Assembly: GCA_964533495.1 (NCBI GenBank)
Contig: CAZHJU010000007.1
Coordinates: 1-64,000 of the forward strand
DNA length: 64,000 nucleotides
Source of the DNA: Ga0077527 sp964533495
Lineage (GTDB): Bacteria > Pseudomonadota > Gammaproteobacteria > Burkholderiales > SG8-41
Reading direction: 5' to 3'
Below the pieces are notes generated by a model. The model worked only from the letters and a program-made list of their open reading frames with translations, did no database searches and was not told the DNA's origin. This document shows positions 1 to 8,700 of the stretch, piece after piece; positions within the stretch are counted from its first letter, which is position 1; each line of letters begins with the position of its first letter. The position numbers were made by a program, and so were the translations under genes.

Positions 1-536
1 GGCGGCACCACCAGGTTGTCGGGCGCGGGACGGTTCTTGTAGACGCGGCCGGCGAGGTCGAACAGCGAGCCGTGGCAGGGACAGTAGAAGCCGCCCTGCC
101 AGTTGGAATCGAAAGCCTCGGCCTGCTTGGCGAACTTGTCGACCGGCGAGCAGCCGAGGTGGGTGCAGATGCCGACGACGATCAGGTATTCGTCCTTGAT
201 CGAGCGGAACTCGTTGGCGGCATAGGCCGGCTGCATCGGCTTCTTCGAGCCGGGATCGGCGACGTTGCCGTCATTGCCGCGGATGGTGTCGAGCATTTCC
301 TTGGTGCGGCGGACGACCCACACCGGCTTGCCGCGCCACTCGACGGTGATGCGCTCGCCGGGCGCCAGCGCGCCGACATCGACCTCCACCGGCGCGCCGG
401 CGGCTTTCGCGCGTTCCGACGGCATCATGCTCGCCACGAACGGCACCGCGGCGGCGCCGGCAGCCACGCCGCCAGCCACCGTCGTGGCGGCGACCAGAAA
501 CTGCCGTTTACCCTGATCGGTATCTTTCTCGGACAT
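1..536 (-). CDS. petA: Ubiquinol-cytochrome c reductase iron-sulfur (Rieske) subunit, 3' end outside window
   Basis: Rieske [2Fe-2S] subunit of the cytochrome bc1 complex, which passes electrons from ubiquinol to cytochrome c1. It starts at an ATG on the complement of 534-536; 178 codons are visible before the window edge. Seen: an N-terminal KRQFL stretch followed by a hydrophobic segment, a Tat-type signal anchor; Rieske box I CTHLGC at residues 124-129 and box II CPCHGS at 152-157, so C124, H126, C152 and H155 bind the cluster and C129/C154 form the disulfide. petB and petC would lie further left. The tatABC genes that would export it are 5 kb away in this window. Confidence 0.95.
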   Translation of the reverse strand, partial: MSEKDTDQGKRQFLVAATTVAGGVAAGAAAVPFVASMMPSERAKAAGAPVEVDVGALAPGERITVEWRGKPVWVVRRTKEMLDTIRGNDGNVADPGSKKPMQPAYAANEFRSIKDEYLIVVGICTHLGCSPVDKFAKQAEAFDSNWQGGFYCPCHGSLFDLAGRVYKNRPAPDNLVVP

Positions 537-579
537 GCCCGTAGTCCCCTTTGACTCTTGCGTCTGCGAAAAAGGCCAT

Positions 580-585
580 ATTCTA
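580..585 (-). promoter_or_regulatory. Possible -10 element for petA
   Basis: Reading the minus strand, TAGAAT lies about 45 bases upstream of the petA start. A poor -35 candidate (TTAACT-like) sits 18-19 bases further upstream. The assignment rests on the -10 hexamer and its position only. Confidence 0.35.
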
Positions 586-620
586 CACGCGGACACCGCA
601 GAAAGTTAAGCGGAAACTGG

Positions 621-651
621 AAATATCCAATTAATTCATGAGCTTATGAAT
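621..651 (+). repeat. Degenerate copy of the AT-rich dispersed motif
   Basis: In the 164-base gap between petA and the histidine kinase gene there is an AT-rich stretch that opens AAATATC and ends GCTTATGAAT, in the same order as the better copies at 14962-14995 and 51812-51840. The core differs at two or more positions from the IHF consensus, so this is only a possible decayed copy. Confidence 0.25.
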
Positions 652-700
652 ACCCGCCCGATGCCGCCATCGACCGGCCCCGGCGGCGGCCGCATTGGCC

Positions 701-2065
701 TCAACCAACCGCGGGGAACGCCAGGCACACGATGGTTCCGCTACCCCGCGCAGGCGACCGGATGTCGACCTTGCCGCCATGCAGATGGGCAATCTCGCGG
801 ACGATGGCAAGACCCAGCCCGCAGCCTTCGCCGCCCGCGCCGTCGACGCGATAGAAACGTTCGAAGACCAGCGAGCGCAGCGTTTCCGGTATGCCGATAC
901 CGTCGTCCTCCACCCGCAGCATCGCGGTGCCGTCCCCGCTCCCGGTCGACACCGTGATGCGCCCGCCGGAGGGGGTATAGGCGATGGCATTGCCGATCAG
1001 GTTCGACAACAGCTCCTTCAGCAGGAAAAAATCCCCGCGCAGCGGCGCCGCTTTCAGTTCGAGCCCGAGATCGATCCTCTTGCGTATCGCGGCGGGCATC
1101 CAGTCCTCCACGACCTCCCCGGCGACGTCACGCAGGTCGATCGGCCGCATCGAGTCCGCCTGCGCGAACCCGGCCTCCGCCCGCGCCAGCGTCAGCAGCT
1201 GGTTGGCGAGGCGCACCGCGCGCTCGGTCGACAGTCCGAGCTCCTTGAGCACCCGCACGTGCTCCGCGGGATCGGTCTGGCTCAGGCCGTATTCGACCTG
1301 CATCCGCAGGCCGGCCAGCGGCGTGCGCAGCTGGTGCGCGGCATTGGCCACGAACTCCTGCTGCGACTGGAGGGTGCGGTCGAGACGGGCCAGCAATTCG
1401 TTCAATGCCGCCACCAGCGGGCGCACCTCCACCGGAGCGCGCCCCGGCGGGATCGGACGCAGGTCGCGGTGCGAACGGGTTTCGATTTCCTCGCGCAGGT
1501 GCTCCAGCGGCTCGAGGCCCTTGCCGACGCCGAACATCACCAGCACGATCACGGACGCGACGAGCATCACCTCGATCATGATCATGCCCGTCAGTATCTG
1601 CTTCGTCAGTTCGCTGCGTTTGACCCCGGTTTCGGCGACCTGGACGATGGCGTCCACGCCGCGCAGGCTGACCCGCATCGCGGCCACCCGCACGTATTCA
1701 CCGTCGATCCTGGCATCGTAGAGCAGTTCCCCGGCCTCGAGGGCATCGCTGCGGAGCGGCTGCAGTTGCGCGTCCCCGGCGATCAGCCGGCCGTTCCGGT
1801 CATGGACCGAATAGTAGATGCGGTCAAACTGGTCGGTGCGCAGCAGCATGTCCGCGGAATTCGACAGCGCCTCCGGATTGACGTCGGGGCGCGAATTGAT
1901 CAGCCGCGTCAGCGACTGCGCGGTGTCGACGAGCACCCAGTCGTAGGCGGCGGTCACCGGCCGCAGTGCGACGGCGTGGCCAAACAGCGTGGCCACCACC
2001 AGCGCCAGCAGCAGCAGCACGGCCAGCCACCGGAACAGCAGCCGGCGGATGCTAAGCTGCATCAT
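701..2065 (-). CDS. Two-component sensor histidine kinase, TctE/QseC type
   Basis: Membrane sensor kinase of 454 residues. Seen: a first membrane segment at residues 11-29, a periplasmic domain of about 125 residues like the 2CSK N-terminal domain of TctE-type kinases, a second segment at 158-180, HAMP-like linker, H-box AAHQLRTPLAG with phospho-acceptor H244, N-box around N359, and G-boxes DDGIGIP (387-393) and GLGLA (416-420). It overlaps the upstream response regulator gene by 14 bases, so the two are translationally coupled. The ligand is unknown; relatives sense tricarboxylates, cations or catecholamines. Confidence 0.9.
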   Translation of the reverse strand: MMQLSIRRLLFRWLAVLLLLALVVATLFGHAVALRPVTAAYDWVLVDTAQSLTRLINSRPDVNPEALSNSADMLLRTDQFDRIYYSVHDRNGRLIAGDAQLQPLRSDALEAGELLYDARIDGEYVRVAAMRVSLRGVDAIVQVAETGVKRSELTKQILTGMIMIEVMLVASVIVLVMFGVGKGLEPLEHLREEIETRSHRDLRPIPPGRAPVEVRPLVAALNELLARLDRTLQSQQEFVANAAHQLRTPLAGLRMQVEYGLSQTDPAEHVRVLKELGLSTERAVRLANQLLTLARAEAGFAQADSMRPIDLRDVAGEVVEDWMPAAIRKRIDLGLELKAAPLRGDFFLLKELLSNLIGNAIAYTPSGGRITVSTGSGDGTAMLRVEDDGIGIPETLRSLVFERFYRVDGAGGEGCGLGLAIVREIAHLHGGKVDIRSPARGSGTIVCLAFPAVG

Positions 2066-2732
2066 CCGGCGTTTTGTCGAGGTAGTAGCCGAAGCCGCGG
2101 ATGGAATGGATCTTCACGCCCGCCGGCCCGAGCTTGTTGCGCAGCCGGGAAATGTAGACTTCGACCACGTTGAGATTCAGGTCCTCGTCGGCGCTGCTGA
2201 TGGCCGACACGATCTGCTCCTTGCTGACGATTTTGCCGGCGCGAAGCACCAGGAATTCGAGCACGCTCCATTCCCGCGCGGTCAGCCTGACGGGATTGCC
2301 CGCGACCCAGACGCGCTTCGCGGCGATATCGACGGCCAGCTGGCCGCAGACGATCTGCGTTTCCGCCGTCTGCTGGCCGCGCCGGATCACGGCGCGCATC
2401 CTCGCCTCGAGTTCCATCAGCGAAAACGGCTTGATCAGGTAATCGTCGGCGCCGAGGTCGAGGCCGTGCACGCGGTCGGCCACGGAATCGCGCGCGGTCA
2501 GCAGCAGCGCCGGCACGTAACGCTCCCTCTGCCTCGCCCTGCGCAGGACCTCGAACCCGTCGATCCCCGGCAGGCCGACATCGAGAATGACCAGGTCGTA
2601 TTCCTCATGCGCCATCAGCAGGTCCGCCTCGCGCCCGCCGGTCGCCAGATCGACGCGATAGCCGGCCTGCTGCAGGTAACGGACCAGTCCGTCACCGAGA
2701 GCCTTGTCATCCTCCACGATCAGCACGTGCAT
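2052..2732 (-). CDS. OmpR-family response regulator
   Basis: DNA-binding partner of the adjacent kinase, 226 residues. Seen: receiver domain with acidic pocket E7-D8-D9, phospho-acceptor D51 in LVILDVGLPG, conserved K101 in LIKPF, then a winged-helix effector domain from about residue 130 ending with the IHSIRGFGYYL wing. An AGGAG ribosome site lies about 10 bases before the ATG. The 248-base gap upstream (2733-2980) shows no gene and probably carries the promoter. Possible targets are the small secreted protein next door or the GTAAG boxes near 55.57 kb, but nothing in the sequence proves either. Confidence 0.9.
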   Translation of the reverse strand: MHVLIVEDDKALGDGLVRYLQQAGYRVDLATGGREADLLMAHEEYDLVILDVGLPGIDGFEVLRRARQRERYVPALLLTARDSVADRVHGLDLGADDYLIKPFSLMELEARMRAVIRRGQQTAETQIVCGQLAVDIAAKRVWVAGNPVRLTAREWSVLEFLVLRAGKIVSKEQIVSAISSADEDLNLNVVEVYISRLRNKLGPAGVKIHSIRGFGYYLDKTPDDAA

Positions 2733-2980
2733 CCCGGAAAAACTCCTGCCAGCGTTTGGCGGAAAGCGGCAAGCCTTCCGGCGGCATCACCACGATCCCG
2801 CATGAACGCACTCTAATTCATCGCCGAGGATTGCCGCAAAAGCATGTGCGGCGGCGGCCTGTCCGCTGCCGCAACGGCGCAACAATCCGTTCAGCTTCGC
2901 GCAAGCTTCGGCCCGGGGCGGGCGGCCGCGCGGCGGACGCAGCGCCCGGATGCGGCGGGCGCCGGAAGCACCGGGGCCGC

Positions 2981-3382
2981 CTACTGCGGCGGCGGATGGG
3001 GCATCACGCGCTGCCAGGCGGAAGCGCAGGTCTGCACGTAGGGATAGTAGGACTGCGAATCCGGACAGTAATGCCAGGTCGGCGCCGCGCCGGACTGCGG
3101 CGCTCCCTGGGCCCGCGCCGGCGGCACCGGATTGCCGTGCTCGTCGTAGAACACCAGCGGCTCGCGCACGATCACCCGCTCGCGCAACACCACCGGCGGG
3201 GCCGGGTGGTAGTACGGATGGGAATGCGCGGACCACCACGGCGCGAACACCACCGGGGCGCCGATCATCACGCCGACCCGCAGCCTGGAATGGCTGCGGC
3301 CGCCATGAGCGTCGGCCGGCAGGCTTGCCGCCAGGGTCACGGCGGCCAGGGTCAGCAACAGGGACAACTGAATCTTGCGCAT
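2981..3382 (-). CDS. Small secreted protein of unknown function
   Basis: 133 residues, not a family I can name. The start at 3382 is chosen because AGGAGGA lies just upstream and because MRKIQLSLLLTLAAVTL begins a clear Sec signal peptide ending near ADA. The mature protein is rich in H, P and Y (HSHPYYHPAPP) and ends with a two-cysteine module, WHYCPDSQSYYPYVQTC, followed by W. This YYPYVxxC module occurs in other small periplasmic or outer-membrane proteins of betaproteobacteria (recalled, not searched). It sits upstream of the two-component pair on the same strand and could be its target or sensor partner. Confidence 0.7.
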   Translation of the reverse strand: MRKIQLSLLLTLAAVTLAASLPADAHGGRSHSRLRVGVMIGAPVVFAPWWSAHSHPYYHPAPPVVLRERVIVREPLVFYDEHGNPVPPARAQGAPQSGAAPTWHYCPDSQSYYPYVQTCASAWQRVMPHPPPQ

Positions 3383-3500
3383 GGAGGCTTCCTCCTGCAT
3401 CCAGGATGGCGCCATGATAGCCCCGCGGGCGCCTCCGGGTGGCGGTCAATTTGTTTCAGAATGTAACCGTCCGCGCTGCGGGCGGGCCGCCGGACCACGC

Positions 3501-4253
3501 TCAGACCGGGTTGTCGATGTCGATGAAACGGTGGCGCAGCCCGAAACGCCGCGCGAGGTGTTCGCCCAGCGCCTGCACGCCGTAACGCTCGGTCGCGTGG
3601 TGGCCGGCGGCGATGTAGGCCACACCGGACTCGCGCGCGGCATGCACGGTCTGCTCGGAAATCTCGCCGCTGATGTAGGCATCGACCCCCAAGGCGATGG
3701 CCTGCTCGAACAACCCCTGTGCTCCGCCCGTGCACCACGCGATGCGGCGCAGCGGGCGCGCGGGATCGCCGATCAGCAGCGGCCGGCGCGCGGTCTCCTG
3801 CCCGATCCGCTCCCCGAAACGGGCAAGCGTGGTTTCGTCCCGCAGACTGCCGTGCATGCCGATGCCCTGCTCTCCGAAACGGCCCGAGGACGTCAGCCCG
3901 AAACGCAGCGCCAGCTGCGCGTTGTTGCCCACTTCCGGATGGACATCCAGCGGCAGGTGATAGGCGAACAGGTTCAGGTCGTGCGCGAGCAGCGCGCCGA
4001 TGCGGCGGCGGCGCATGCCGGTGATGCGACCGTCCTCGCCGCGCCAGAAATAGCCGTGGTGCACCAGCAGCGCATCGGCGCCTTCGGCCACGGCCGCCTC
4101 GATCAGCGCCGACGACGCGGTGACGCCGGTGACGATGCAGCCGACATCCGCGCGCCCTTCCACCTGCAGGCCGTTTGGGCAATAATCCCGGTAATCAGGG
4201 ACTTGCAGAAAATCCGCAAGATAGCTTTCCAGCGCAGCGCGTTCCATGGGCAT
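3501..4253 (-). CDS. Nif3-like dinuclear metal centre protein
   Basis: Member of the Nif3/YbgI family, cytosolic proteins with two metal ions and an ill-defined hydrolase or GTP cyclohydrolase-like role. Seen: NGLQVEG near the N-terminus, the metal-binding LLVHHGYFW segment, and the C-terminal AAGHHATERYG metal motif. The length of 250 residues is normal for the short form. Start chosen at the ATG on 4251-4253, with GGTGA about 7 bases upstream; a GTG at 4265 and an ATG at 4247 are alternatives. Divergent from the protease gene at 4307. Confidence 0.9.
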   Translation of the reverse strand: MPMERAALESYLADFLQVPDYRDYCPNGLQVEGRADVGCIVTGVTASSALIEAAVAEGADALLVHHGYFWRGEDGRITGMRRRRIGALLAHDLNLFAYHLPLDVHPEVGNNAQLALRFGLTSSGRFGEQGIGMHGSLRDETTLARFGERIGQETARRPLLIGDPARPLRRIAWCTGGAQGLFEQAIALGVDAYISGEISEQTVHAARESGVAYIAAGHHATERYGVQALGEHLARRFGLRHRFIDIDNPV

Positions 4254-4306
4254 CCATCTGTTCACCGGTCAGCGAACATTGTAACCGCGTCGCCGCGGCA
4301 TCCTTC

Positions 4307-5476
4307 ATGCGAAAACTCTGGTTGATCTTCTGTCAGACGGCCACCATCTGCCTCGCCGCGCTGTTCGTCGTCAGCACGCTGCGGCCGGACCTGCTCAACG
4401 GCAATTCGCCGCAGGGCGCGGTCATCACCACCGTCAAGCAGATGACCGGCGACGGCGGCGTGCCGCGGGCGGCGTCTTACAGCGATGCCGCAAAAAAGGC
4501 GATGCCCGCGGTGGTCAACATTTTCACCTCCCAGGCCGTCAAGCGGCCGCAGCACCCGCTGCGCGACGATCCGCTGTTCCGCTTTTTCTTCGGCGACCAG
4601 CCCGACGCGCAGGCGCAGCCCAGCACCAACCTGGGCTCCGGCGTCATCGTCAGCGAATCCGGCTACATCCTCACCAACAGCCACGTCGTCGATGCCGCCG
4701 ACGGCATCGAGGTCGCGCTGGCCGACGGGCGGCGCATCAATGCCAAGGTGATCGGCACCGATCCCGAGTCGGACCTCGCGGTGCTGAAAATCGACCTGCC
4801 GAAACTGCCGGCGATCACCTTCGGCCAGCCCGACAGCGCGCGCGTCGGCGACGTCGTGCTCGCGATCGGCAATCCCTTCGGCGTCGGCCAGACGGTGACG
4901 CTGGGCATCGTCAGCGCGCTGGGACGCAGCCACCTCGGCATCAACACCTTCGAGAATTTCATCCAGACCGACGCCGCGATCAATCCCGGCAACTCCGGCG
5001 GCGCGCTGGTCGACGTCAACGGCCACCTGATCGGGATCAACACCGCGATCTACTCGAAGACCCCCGGCGGCGCCTCGCTGGGCATCGGTTTTGCCATTCC
5101 GGCAAGCACCGCGAAAGCCGTGATGGAGCAGATCATCCAGAACGGCTCGGTGCAACGCGGCTGGATCGGCGTCGGCGTGCAGGACCTGAACAAGGAAATC
5201 GCCGAATCGTTCCGCATTCCCGGAACGCGCGGCGCATTGATCACCGAAGTGTTCCGCGGCACGCCGGCGGACCGCGGCGGCATCAGGGTCGGCGACGTGC
5301 TGGTGGCCGTCGACGGCAGGCCGGTGACCGATTCGGCGACCATGCTTAACCTGATCGCCGCCCTGGTTCCCGGCAGCGAGGCGACACTGCGCGTGATGCG
5401 CGAAGCCAAATCGCTGGAACTCAAGGTGACCGTCGGCAAACGGCCGAAACAGCCGCGTCGCGACGCCGCCGAATGA
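4307..5476 (+). CDS. DegS/HtrA-like membrane-anchored serine protease with one PDZ domain
   Basis: Envelope protease of the HtrA family, 389 residues. Seen: one N-terminal membrane anchor (residues 4-24) without a cleavage site, a trypsin-like domain with catalytic H126 (TNSHVVD), D156 (ESDLAVLKID) and S230 (NPGNSGGAL), and a single C-terminal PDZ domain starting near 285. One PDZ plus an anchor is the DegS layout rather than the two-PDZ DegP layout. Whether it cleaves an anti-sigma factor like DegS cannot be read here. The ATG at 4307 starts the anchor; the upstream reading frame is open but lacks family features. It converges with tatC, 16 bases apart. Confidence 0.9.
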   Translation: MRKLWLIFCQTATICLAALFVVSTLRPDLLNGNSPQGAVITTVKQMTGDGGVPRAASYSDAAKKAMPAVVNIFTSQAVKRPQHPLRDDPLFRFFFGDQPDAQAQPSTNLGSGVIVSESGYILTNSHVVDAADGIEVALADGRRINAKVIGTDPESDLAVLKIDLPKLPAITFGQPDSARVGDVVLAIGNPFGVGQTVTLGIVSALGRSHLGINTFENFIQTDAAINPGNSGGALVDVNGHLIGINTAIYSKTPGGASLGIGFAIPASTAKAVMEQIIQNGSVQRGWIGVGVQDLNKEIAESFRIPGTRGALITEVFRGTPADRGGIRVGDVLVAVDGRPVTDSATMLNLIAALVPGSEATLRVMREAKSLELKVTVGKRPKQPRRDAAE

Positions 5477-5492
5477 TCCCGCGCGACCGGCG

Positions 5493-6308
5493 TCACCGGC
5501 GGCCGCGCTCCTCCGCCTCGATGCGGTCAAGCTCGGCTTCCTGCGCGGCATCGTCCGCGGTACGGTAGCCGTCGTCACCGTCGCCGTCCGGCGCGCGCGG
5601 CCTGCCGCCGGCAAAACGGGCGGCAAACAGGCCCACCTCGAACAGCAGGCACATCGGAATCGCCAGCAGCAGCTGCGACACCACGTCCGGGGGCGTCACG
5701 ATCGCCGCGATCACGAAGGCGATGACGATGAAATAGGGCCGGATATCGCGCAGCTGCTGCAGCGTGACGACGCCCATGCGCGTCAGCATCACCACCACGA
5801 TCGGCGTCTCGAAGGCCACGCCGAAGGCGAGGAACATGGTGAGGACGAAATTGAGGTAGTTCTCGATGTCCGGCGCCACCGAGATGCTTTTCGGCGCGAT
5901 CTGGTTGATGAAATGGAACACCGTGTTGAACACGAAGAAATAGCAGAAGGCGATGCCGACCACGAACAGCAGCGTGCTCGCCACCACCAGCGGCAGCACC
6001 AGGCGCTTTTCGTGGCTGTAGAGCCCGGGCGCCACGAAGGACCATGCCTGGTACAGCGTGTACGGCAGCGTCAGCACGAAGGCCACCATCATCGCCACCT
6101 TCACCGGCACCAGGAAAGGCGTCACCACGCCGGTGGCGATCATTCTGGAACCCTCGGGCAGGGCCCGCATCATCGGCGTCGCCAGCAGGTCGTAGAGCCC
6201 GGAAGCGAAGGGGACCAGCGCCAGCAGCACCACGCCGAAGGCGATCAGCGCGCGCAGCAGGCGGTCGCGCAGCTCGACCAAATGGGAGATGAAGGTGTCT
6301 TCGCTCAC
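5493..6308 (-). CDS. tatC: Sec-independent protein translocase TatC
   Basis: Integral membrane receptor of the twin-arginine translocase, which binds Tat signal peptides with TatB and recruits TatA to move folded proteins. 271 residues with six hydrophobic segments; the conserved N-terminal FISHLVELRDRLL is present. GTG at 6306-6308 is taken as start because it opens directly into this motif; the frame continues upstream as a low-complexity P/R stretch that is not TatC-like. The C-terminus carries an acidic tail of about 35 residues beyond the last helix. Third gene of tatA-tatB-tatC, at the end of the his operon. Confidence 0.95.
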   Translation of the reverse strand: MSEDTFISHLVELRDRLLRALIAFGVVLLALVPFASGLYDLLATPMMRALPEGSRMIATGVVTPFLVPVKVAMMVAFVLTLPYTLYQAWSFVAPGLYSHEKRLVLPLVVASTLLFVVGIAFCYFFVFNTVFHFINQIAPKSISVAPDIENYLNFVLTMFLAFGVAFETPIVVVMLTRMGVVTLQQLRDIRPYFIVIAFVIAAIVTPPDVVSQLLLAIPMCLLFEVGLFAARFAGGRPRAPDGDGDDGYRTADDAAQEAELDRIEAEERGRR

Positions 6309-6315
6309 TGTACGG

Positions 6316-6696
6316 CTAGGCCGGCTTCGCGGGATCCGTCGCGGCGGGCGTTTCTGCGGCCGCGGGCGTTTCGGGGACGGCGGATGCGCCGGCATCCGGG
6401 TCGGCGGGCGGCGCGTCCCCGGCAATCCGGTTCATTTCGGTTTCCGCCGAGCGCACGGTGTCGTTGACCGACTGCTCCAGCGACTGCGCGGTCTCCTGCA
6501 TGCTCGCCTGCAGCTTGCGCAGGTCGTCCAGCGCCATCTCGCGGCTGATGTCGGCCTTCACGTCGTTGACGTAGCGCTGCATGCGGCCGAACAGGTGGCC
6601 GACGGTGCGCGCGACCCGGGGCAGCTTTTCCGGGCCGATGACGACCAGCGCCACCACGGCGATGACCATCAGTTCGGAAAAGCTGATGTCGAACAT
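6316..6696 (-). CDS. tatB: Sec-independent protein translocase TatB
   Basis: TatB helps TatC recognise Tat substrates. 126 residues: an N-terminal MFDISFSELMVIAVVAL membrane helix, the conserved GPEKLPRVAR hinge with E and P, an amphipathic helix, and an A/P-rich C-terminal tail. The start at 6696 is the MFDI methionine; upstream in-frame residues do not resemble TatB. Seven bases separate it from the tatC GTG. Confidence 0.95.
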   Translation of the reverse strand: MFDISFSELMVIAVVALVVIGPEKLPRVARTVGHLFGRMQRYVNDVKADISREMALDDLRKLQASMQETAQSLEQSVNDTVRSAETEMNRIAGDAPPADPDAGASAVPETPAAAETPAATDPAKPA

Positions 6697-6780
6697 GGCG
6701 GGGTGCGGGTGATCTCGGTGGAAAAAAGCGCGGAACCCGGACAGGACATCCGGCCCGGGCATGTTCCTCGGCGTGCCCGG

Positions 6781-7011
6781 TCAGGAGCGGGTGGTTTCCT
6801 TGCGTGCCTCGCCGTCGATGGTCTGGCCGGTGGAGGACGGGATTTCAGTCTTGGCCTGCTCGGACTTGCCGTCCTCCGATTTCATGCCTTCCTTGAAACC
6901 CTTCACCGCGCCGCCGAGGTCGGAGCCGATGTTGCGCAGCTTCTTGGTGCCAAACACCAGAACCACCACCAGCAGCACGATCAACCAATGCCAAATACTG
7001 ATTGCACCCAT
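6781..7011 (-). CDS. tatA: Sec-independent protein translocase TatA
   Basis: Pore-forming Tat subunit, 76 residues: a short membrane helix (IWHWLIVLLVVVLVFG), the FGTKKLRNIGSDLG hinge and amphipathic helix typical of TatA/E, and a charged tail. It follows hisE and precedes tatB on the minus strand, so tat expression is probably driven in part by read-through from the his operon. The Rieske protein at the left edge is one likely substrate. Confidence 0.95.
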   Translation of the reverse strand: MGAISIWHWLIVLLVVVLVFGTKKLRNIGSDLGGAVKGFKEGMKSEDGKSEQAKTEIPSSTGQTIDGEARKETTRS

Positions 7012-7079
7012 AACGAGCTCCTCATGATCCGTGCGCGGGCACGGCGTAAGAATTCATGCGCCGGGCCGCCGGCGTGACG

Positions 7080-7403
7080 TCATTTCCCGCGCGACGCCTT
7101 TTCAGCGATGCCGGAAACGCCTTCACGCCGCTGCAGCTCCGCCAGCACGTCTTCGGGACCCGCGCCATGCCAGGCCAGCAGCACCAGCGTGTGAAACCAC
7201 AGATCCGCCGTCTCGCGGACCACATGCAGTTTATCACCCTCCTTCGAGGCCAGCAGGGTCTCCGCCGCCTCCTCCAGCACCTTGCGCAGGATGGCGTCCT
7301 CGCCCTTCGCCAGCAGGCCGGCCACGTACGAGCCACCGGCCTCCGCCGCCTTGCGCGCCGCGATGGTCTCTCCCAGCCTCAGCAATATGTCCTTTTCCGC
7401 CAT
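7080..7403 (-). CDS. hisE: Phosphoribosyl-ATP diphosphatase
   Basis: Second step of histidine synthesis: removes pyrophosphate from PR-ATP. 107 residues, start at the ATG on 7401-7403, giving MAEKDILLRL. The MazG-like metal-binding helices are visible as KVLEEAAETLLA and VRETADLWFHTLVLL. It is separate from hisI, as usual in betaproteobacteria, and follows it by 5 bases. It also contains AGGSYVAGLLAKGEDAILRK, the usual HisE substrate-loop region. Confidence 0.95.
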   Translation of the reverse strand: MAEKDILLRLGETIAARKAAEAGGSYVAGLLAKGEDAILRKVLEEAAETLLASKEGDKLHVVRETADLWFHTLVLLAWHGAGPEDVLAELQRREGVSGIAEKASRGK

Positions 7404-7408
7404 GATGA

Positions 7409-7792
7409 TCACTTTTTGTAGATCGACTCCGGATCCTTCAACACCGGATCGGTCTCGACCCAGCGGCCGTCGCGCAATTCCAGGAAAAAGCAGCTGTGCC
7501 GCCCGGTGTGGCAGGCGATGCCGCCGACCTGCTCGACTTCGAACAGCACCACGTCCGCATCGCAGTCCAGGCGCAACGACCTGACCTTCTGCACATGGCC
7601 CGACTCCTCGCCCTTGTGCCACAGTTTCCCGCGCGACCGCGACCAGTAATGCGCTTCGCCAGTCGTTACGGTCCGCTGCAGCGCCTCGCGGTTGGCCCAG
7701 GCCAGCGTCAGCACCCGGCCCGAAGCCTGCTCCTGCGTCACCACCGGGACCAGCCCGTCGGCGTTCCAGCGTATGCGGTCGAGCCAATCCAT
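7409..7792 (-). CDS. hisI: Phosphoribosyl-AMP cyclohydrolase
   Basis: Third step of histidine synthesis: opens the adenine ring of PR-AMP, in the cytosol. 127 residues of the monofunctional form. Zinc-binding cysteines are visible at C77 (RLDCDAD), C94 (GIACHTG) and C101 (RHSCFF), with the WSRSRGKLWHKGEESGH substrate loop at 50-66. It lies between hisF and hisE on the minus strand. A copy of the AT-rich motif fills the gap just upstream. Confidence 0.95.
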   Translation of the reverse strand: MDWLDRIRWNADGLVPVVTQEQASGRVLTLAWANREALQRTVTTGEAHYWSRSRGKLWHKGEESGHVQKVRSLRLDCDADVVLFEVEQVGGIACHTGRHSCFFLELRDGRWVETDPVLKDPESIYKK

Positions 7793-7816
7793 ATCTTACC
7801 GGGCGTCCTGGAGCAT

Positions 7817-7850
7817 ATATTTATAACTATTTGATTTTAATAATTTTTTC
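7817..7850 (-). repeat. AT-rich dispersed motif, copy A (IHF-like core 7824-7836)
   Basis: Occupies most of the 64-base gap between hisF and hisI. Read on the minus strand the core is AATCAAATAGTTA, an exact match to the IHF consensus WATCAANNNNTTR, preceded by a run of A/T as in strong IHF sites. It sits about 30 bases upstream of the hisI start inside an otherwise GC-rich operon. The shared identity with other copies extends beyond the IHF consensus. Confidence 0.7.
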
Positions 7851-7856
7851 AAGATA

Positions 7857-8627
<771 letters not shown>

Positions 8628-8636
8628 AAAAACATC

Positions 8637-8700
8637 AGCCACAGAGGATACAGAGATTCCGGGCATCACCCCATTCTCTGTGTCCTCTGTGTCTGTGGCT
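8637..8700. repeat. Imperfect inverted repeat in the hisF-hisA gap
   Basis: Left arm 8637-8656 reads AGCCACAGAGGATACAGAGA; right arm 8675-8700 reads TCTCTGTGTCC...TGTGGCT and is its complement apart from one base and a six-base insertion of an extra TCTGTG unit. The loop is about 18 bases. The right arm reaches the last base before the hisA stop codon. The sequence is built of CACAGAG units, like intergenic palindromic repeats I recall from other proteobacteria. It could be a mobile REP-like unit or an mRNA hairpin. Confidence 0.75.

Noticed and set aside
5477..5492. Bidirectional terminator between the DegS-like gene and tatC
   Set aside because: The 16-base gap is GC-rich but has no T run or stable stem-loop.
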